From NCBI RefSeq assembly GCF_014647155.1, contig NZ_BMOQ01000005.1, positions 248,001 to 312,000 on the forward strand: a DNA stretch of 64,000 nt. Direction: 5' to 3'. Numbering within the stretch: position 1 is the stretch's first letter; the number at the start of each line of letters is the position of its first letter. Below, piece after piece: positions 60,631 to 64,000 of this stretch. This DNA is from Halarchaeum nitratireducens. Its GTDB lineage: Archaea; Halobacteriota; Halobacteria; Halobacteriales; Halobacteriaceae. The translations under genes were made by a program, and so were the position numbers. Under the pieces are notes generated by a model that did not search any database, was not told where the DNA came from, and worked only from the letters and a program-made list of their open reading frames with translations.

Positions 60631-63054
60631 ATGACCGAACACCACATTCCGAAGGGCGTCAGTCTCGACACCCTCCGAGAGATCATCGGCGGGTGGGCCG
60701 AGGCCGGCGCCGACGACGAGCCCCGTTACACCTCGGACGTCGAGGACGTCACCAGCGTCTCCGACGCAGTCGGGCGCCAGACCAGATTTCTGGAGGAGCT
60801 CGGGATCATCGAGCCCCATCGGCAGAAGCACCGACTGACCGACGCCGGCGAGGAGATCGCCGCAGCGCTGACCGAGGGCGAGGGGGAGCGGAGCCGCGAG
60901 CGAATGCGGGATCTCCTGTCCGACTGGGAACTCACCGAGGACGTCCGGGGAGTCCTCGATAGGAACCCCACGACGGCAGCGGAGCTCGTACCGATCGTCG
61001 CCGACCTGGCCGGTCAGGATCTGGAGACCAGCCGCGTCAGGACGGGGGTGACGACGCTACTGGATCTCTACGAGTGGGCGGGCCTGGTGGAGCGCGACGA
61101 GGACGACCGGCTCCGACTCCCTGAGTCCTCCGCGTCCGCGGTGGCCGACCAGACGTCCGAGGACGCAGTCGAGGCGACGGACCGGCCGACGGGAGAGTCC
61201 GGAGAAGCCCCCGGCGGGGAGGTCGCCGGGAGCGAAGCGAACGGGCCCGTCGGGTCCGCCGAGGAGGCTTCTCCCGAACGCGTCTCTGCCGACGTCGAGA
61301 CGGCCAGGGAAACCGCCGAAGAGGCGGCCGGCGTCGCCGATCGAGCGGCCTCTGCCGCCGAGTACGCGACGGATGAAACCGGGGCGGCGGACGCGTCCGA
61401 ACGGATCGAGCAGACGATCGAGGACATCGCCGAACGGGTCGTGACCGATACCGCACGGGCCGCGGCCAGCCGAGCAGCGAGGGAGACGGCCGAGAAGGTG
61501 GTCGAAGAGACCGCCGCGTCGGCTGCCGAAGAGGTCGCCGCGGACGTCGCGGCCGACACCGCCGCGGACGTCGCGGAGGAACGGGCGACGGACGTCGCTC
61601 GCGACCTCGCGGAGGAAACCGCGACCGACGTGGTCGAGAGGACGGCCGACGACCTGCAGACGACCGCGACGACCGCCGAGGAGGCCGCCGAGACGGCACG
61701 TCGGGTCGCGGAGCGGGTCGAGTCGGAGACCGTCGATGAGGAGTCGATCGAAGAGACCGCGGCGGAAACCGCCCGCGAGACCGCGCGTGAGGTCGCTCGA
61801 ACGTCGGCACGGGAGACCGCGGCCGAAACCGCCCGCGAGGTCGTCGAGGACGCCGCGGACGAGGTGGAACGCGCCGCCGAGACCGCGGCGAACGCCGCCG
61901 AAACCGTCGAGGACCTCGCCGAGAGCGCTCAGACGACGACCGCCGAGTCAGCCACGGAGGCGGCCGCCCGAGCCGCGGAGGACGGTGCCGAGGAGGCCGA
62001 AGCTGACGAGCCAGCGGCCGAGGACGTCCCTGAGCCCGCGTCACAGGCCGAAGAGGCGCTCACCGAGGCCGTGGAGGGGACCGGTGGGGACGTCGCGGAG
62101 GCAGCCGAGGAGGTGACGCGTGACCTCCTCGAGGACGCCGGGAAGATCGAGATCTCGGTCGGCGACGAGCCGAGCGTGGAGATAACCGTCGACGAGGAGT
62201 CCGGCACCGAAATCAGCCTCGATAGTGACGCCGACTTACGGGACGTCGACCTTCCCGACGGGATCCAAATCGACACGGGGAGTTCGGGCCACGAAGGCGG
62301 CGAAACGTCCGGGTCCGACGACCTACAGGCCGACGGTGGTGTCGGGGACCCCGTTCCCGACGGCGGTTCGGTCGAGCTCTCCGAGGAGGACGACACCGTC
62401 CGGATCGACATCGGCGCGGGCCCGGGAATCACGATCTCCCTCGACGAGGAACCGGAGGACGCGACCGAGCCCGCGGAGGAGACCGCGGAATCCGACGAGG
62501 GGACTGCGGAGTCGCCGTCCGACGAGTCAGAAGAGGCGGTGGCCGAGGAGGGGTCGGAGACGACGGAGGGAGAAGCCACGGAGAGAGCCGGCGAGGCAGA
62601 GCCGGCGGCGGGCGAAGAGGCCGATGAGGCGAGCGACGAAGCAGTCGAAGAGACGACCGACGGAGTCGAAGCGGCTGCTGAGGAGGGAGCCGCCGGGACC
62701 GAAGAGACGGCCTCGGAAGCCGAAGCCGTCGCGGCGGAAACCGAGGACGCGGCCGCAGAGGCGGCTGCGGGCGGACTCGAAGACCTCTCGGACGTCGAGT
62801 CTGTCGGGGAACTCGTCACGGAAATCGCCGAGACGGCCGAGGAAGCCAGAGAGGCCGCTCGCGAGGCCCGCGAGGCGGCAGAGCAGGCACAGGACGCGGC
62901 AGCGCGCGTCACCGGTAACGGCGCCGCGAACGAATCGGGTCCGGCGTCCGAACCTCACGCGCTCTCACTGGACATCGACATCGACGCGGACTCCGAGGAC
63001 CTCGAAGAGATAGTCAGCGGCATCAAGAACGGCTTGGTCACCGAAGAGGACTGA
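60631..63054 (+). CDS. Large protein with two N-terminal winged-helix domains and a long Ala/Glu/Thr helical repeat
   Basis: An 807-residue protein. Residues about 8-85 (VSLDTLREIIGGWAEAGADD...FLEELGIIEPHRQKHRLTDAGEEIA) and about 90-165 (MRDLLSDWELTEDVRGVL...LYEWAGLVER) look like two winged-helix domains. From about 215 to 520 comes a long alpha-helical, 11-residue-like repeat rich in ETAREVA and AETARET, resembling LEA group 3 or apolipoprotein helices. Two short beta-type motifs (KIEISVGDEPSVEITVDEE and TVRIDIGAGPGITISLDEE) follow, then acidic low complexity and a final GLEDLSDVESVGELVTEI domain. I know of no named family. Confidence 0.78.
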   Translation: MTEHHIPKGVSLDTLREIIGGWAEAGADDEPRYTSDVEDVTSVSDAVGRQTRFLEELGIIEPHRQKHRLTDAGEEIAAALTEGEGERSRERMRDLLSDWELTEDVRGVLDRNPTTAAELVPIVADLAGQDLETSRVRTGVTTLLDLYEWAGLVERDEDDRLRLPESSASAVADQTSEDAVEATDRPTGESGEAPGGEVAGSEANGPVGSAEEASPERVSADVETARETAEEAAGVADRAASAAEYATDETGAADASERIEQTIEDIAERVVTDTARAAASRAARETAEKVVEETAASAAEEVAADVAADTAADVAEERATDVARDLAEETATDVVERTADDLQTTATTAEEAAETARRVAERVESETVDEESIEETAAETARETAREVARTSARETAAETAREVVEDAADEVERAAETAANAAETVEDLAESAQTTTAESATEAAARAAEDGAEEAEADEPAAEDVPEPASQAEEALTEAVEGTGGDVAEAAEEVTRDLLEDAGKIEISVGDEPSVEITVDEESGTEISLDSDADLRDVDLPDGIQIDTGSSGHEGGETSGSDDLQADGGVGDPVPDGGSVELSEEDDTVRIDIGAGPGITISLDEEPEDATEPAEETAESDEGTAESPSDESEEAVAEEGSETTEGEATERAGEAEPAAGEEADEASDEAVEETTDGVEAAAEEGAAGTEETASEAEAVAAETEDAAAEAAAGGLEDLSDVESVGELVTEIAETAEEAREAAREAREAAEQAQDAAARVTGNGAANESGPASEPHALSLDIDIDADSEDLEEIVSGIKNGLVTEED

Positions 63055-63380
63055 TACGCCGGTCTCATCGCCACCGTTCCCCGCCGGTGTCCCGAGATCG
63101 GCTCGTCCGCGGTGAGAACGAACCACACGTCATCGAAAAGGGCGACCGCATCGCGGGGTGTCTTTCTCACTTGATGAGGTCTTCGGATCGGCGATGGCTC
63201 CCGGTCTACTCACACGGTGCGGGACGGTAACAGGGTCGGCTCGGGGGCGACCGTTCCCGATCTAAGCGACGATGTGTCGGCAAGACGCGCCGGGGAGCGT
63301 CGTCTCCGAACCACGACGCGGGTCGGCCCGTACAAGGTCACACCGATACCGGCCGTCGAGGCGCGTGGAGACGAGAGCGC
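63055..63380. other. Intergenic gap without a supportable gene
   Basis: Between the 807-residue gene and the ABC ATPase, no frame shows protein-like codon use over a useful length. T-rich gtgtctttctcac near 63158-63170 could terminate the upstream transcript. I see no tRNA-like or large inverted-repeat structure. Confidence 0.4.
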
Positions 63381-64000
63381 TTAGAGCGAGAGGTCGACGT
63401 CGGCGTCGCCGTCGAACTCGCGGTTGCGTAGCGCCTCTCCGCTCCGACGATCGAAGAAGTGGACCGCCTCCTCCGGAATGCGCGCGACGATGTCGTCGCC
63501 CTCGTCGACGAGCGTCCGGCCGTCGACGTTGGCGATGAACGTCTCGTTCCCCGCGGTGTCCGAGAACGTGAGGTAGACGTTGTTCTCGTCGCCCATCGGC
63601 TCGACCACGTCCACGGTGACGGCGACGTCGTGACCCGACTCGACCGCGTCGACGAGCTCGATGTCCTGCGGGCGGATGCCGAGGACGAGCGCGTCGGTGT
63701 CGAGTTTGGCGCGGACGTCGTCGCTCACGGGGTAGTCGAGGCCGTCGCCGACGACCGAGTCGCCCTCGAGGTCGACGTCGAAGAAGTTCATCGACGGCTC
63801 GCCGATGAACCCCGCGACGAACTGGTTCGCGGGCGCGTGATAGGCTTCGAGCGGCGTGGCGACCTGCTGGAGGATCCCGTCGTTGAGGATGGCGATGCGA
63901 TCGCCCATCGTCATCGCCTCCGTCTGGTCGTGCGTGACGTAGACGGTTGTGGTGTCGAGGTCCTCCTGGAGACGCTGGAGCTCCGTGCGCATCTGCGCGC
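63381..64000 (-). CDS. C-terminal part of a sugar-type (MalK/UgpC-like) ABC ATPase
   Basis: The gene runs off the end of the window; about 206 C-terminal residues are visible. The beginning AQMRTELQRLQEDLDTTTVYVTHDQTEAMTMGDRI contains the switch His, which places this just after the Walker B region. After about 60 residues comes the regulatory domain with two OB-like folds: GIRPQDIELVD, VEPMGDENNVYLTF and VARIPEEAVHFFDRRSGEAL. This is the MalK/UgpC type, which powers uptake of sugars or glycerol-3-phosphate. Permease and binding-protein genes should lie beyond the edge. Confidence 0.9.
   Translation of the reverse strand, partial: AQMRTELQRLQEDLDTTTVYVTHDQTEAMTMGDRIAILNDGILQQVATPLEAYHAPANQFVAGFIGEPSMNFFDVDLEGDSVVGDGLDYPVSDDVRAKLDTDALVLGIRPQDIELVDAVESGHDVAVTVDVVEPMGDENNVYLTFSDTAGNETFIANVDGRTLVDEGDDIVARIPEEAVHFFDRRSGEALRNREFDGDADVDLSL

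Noticed and set aside
60631-63054. The repeat-rich gene read as a CRISPR array or DNA-level tandem repeat
   Set aside because: Repeats are similar only at protein level; DNA units vary in sequence and length and there are no spacers. The frame stays open for 807 codons.
63272-63538. A small plus-strand gene in the gap before the ABC ATPase
   Set aside because: Its Arg-rich translation lacks any motif and the second half is antisense to the conserved ATPase.

Overview
The window comes from a haloarchaeon (class Halobacteria). The DNA is strongly GC-rich and the proteins are acidic. It encodes archaeal transcription factors (TFE, TFB), archaeal ribosomal stalk proteins (L1, L10, L12), archaeal FEN1, aTrm56, PhoU with an AbrB-like head, UPF0058 and many small families known to me only from haloarchaea. 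Most genes start at an ATG or GTG with a TATA-like element about 28-36 bp upstream, i.e. leaderless transcription. Gene density is very high and many convergent pairs touch or overlap by a few bases. I see no rRNA, tRNA, CRISPR array, insertion sequence, integrase or origin, so this is core chromosome rather than a mobile island.

Layout. 1-7.3 kb is a haem-copper oxidase island: small membrane proteins, coxC and coxB on the minus strand, divergent from a fused haem A/haem O synthase, followed by a DUF7546-like protein, an ABC exporter pair and a DUF420 (CtaM-like) protein. 7.3-14 kb holds a LOG-like protein, a UreH-like/CopA pair for copper handling, class I FBPase and glutamate dehydrogenase. 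14-24 kb carries a RIO-like kinase, a nitrilase operon, a WHy/LEA2 surface protein, PhoU, an NAD kinase-like protein, a CinA-like protein and the TFE-DUF2110-DUF5803 operon. 24.3-25.6 kb holds three tandem paralogous small membrane proteins, the third with a broken frame. 25.6-30 kb has aTrm56, an epimerase, a RecA-like ATPase, MobA and PadR. 30.3-32.2 kb is a thiosulfate-uptake/sulfur-relay operon (YeeE-TusA-rhodanese) behind nested inverted repeats. 32-37 kb has two oxidoreductases, TFB, a halocyanin and a DsbA-like protein. 37.1-39.3 kb is the L1-L10-L12 operon with a structured leader. 39.5-49 kb contains a TctA-like permease, CorA, CysS, CbiX, a DR2241-family Cys-cluster protein and PurA. 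49-64 kb contains small DNA-binding proteins with operator-like repeats at their promoters, two very acidic proteins (788 and 807 residues), menF-menD, FEN1, BolA and the end of a sugar-type ABC ATPase.

Much of the content supports aerobic respiration: the oxidase subunits, haem A/O synthesis, copper loading (CopA-like ATPase, UreH-like protein, halocyanin, DsbA-like protein) and menaquinone synthesis (MenF, MenD). The least explained items are the tandem membrane paralogs, the double winged-helix protein with a roughly 300-residue Ala/Glu/Thr helical repeat, the half-size CtaA fused to CtaB, and the repeats that flank TATA boxes.
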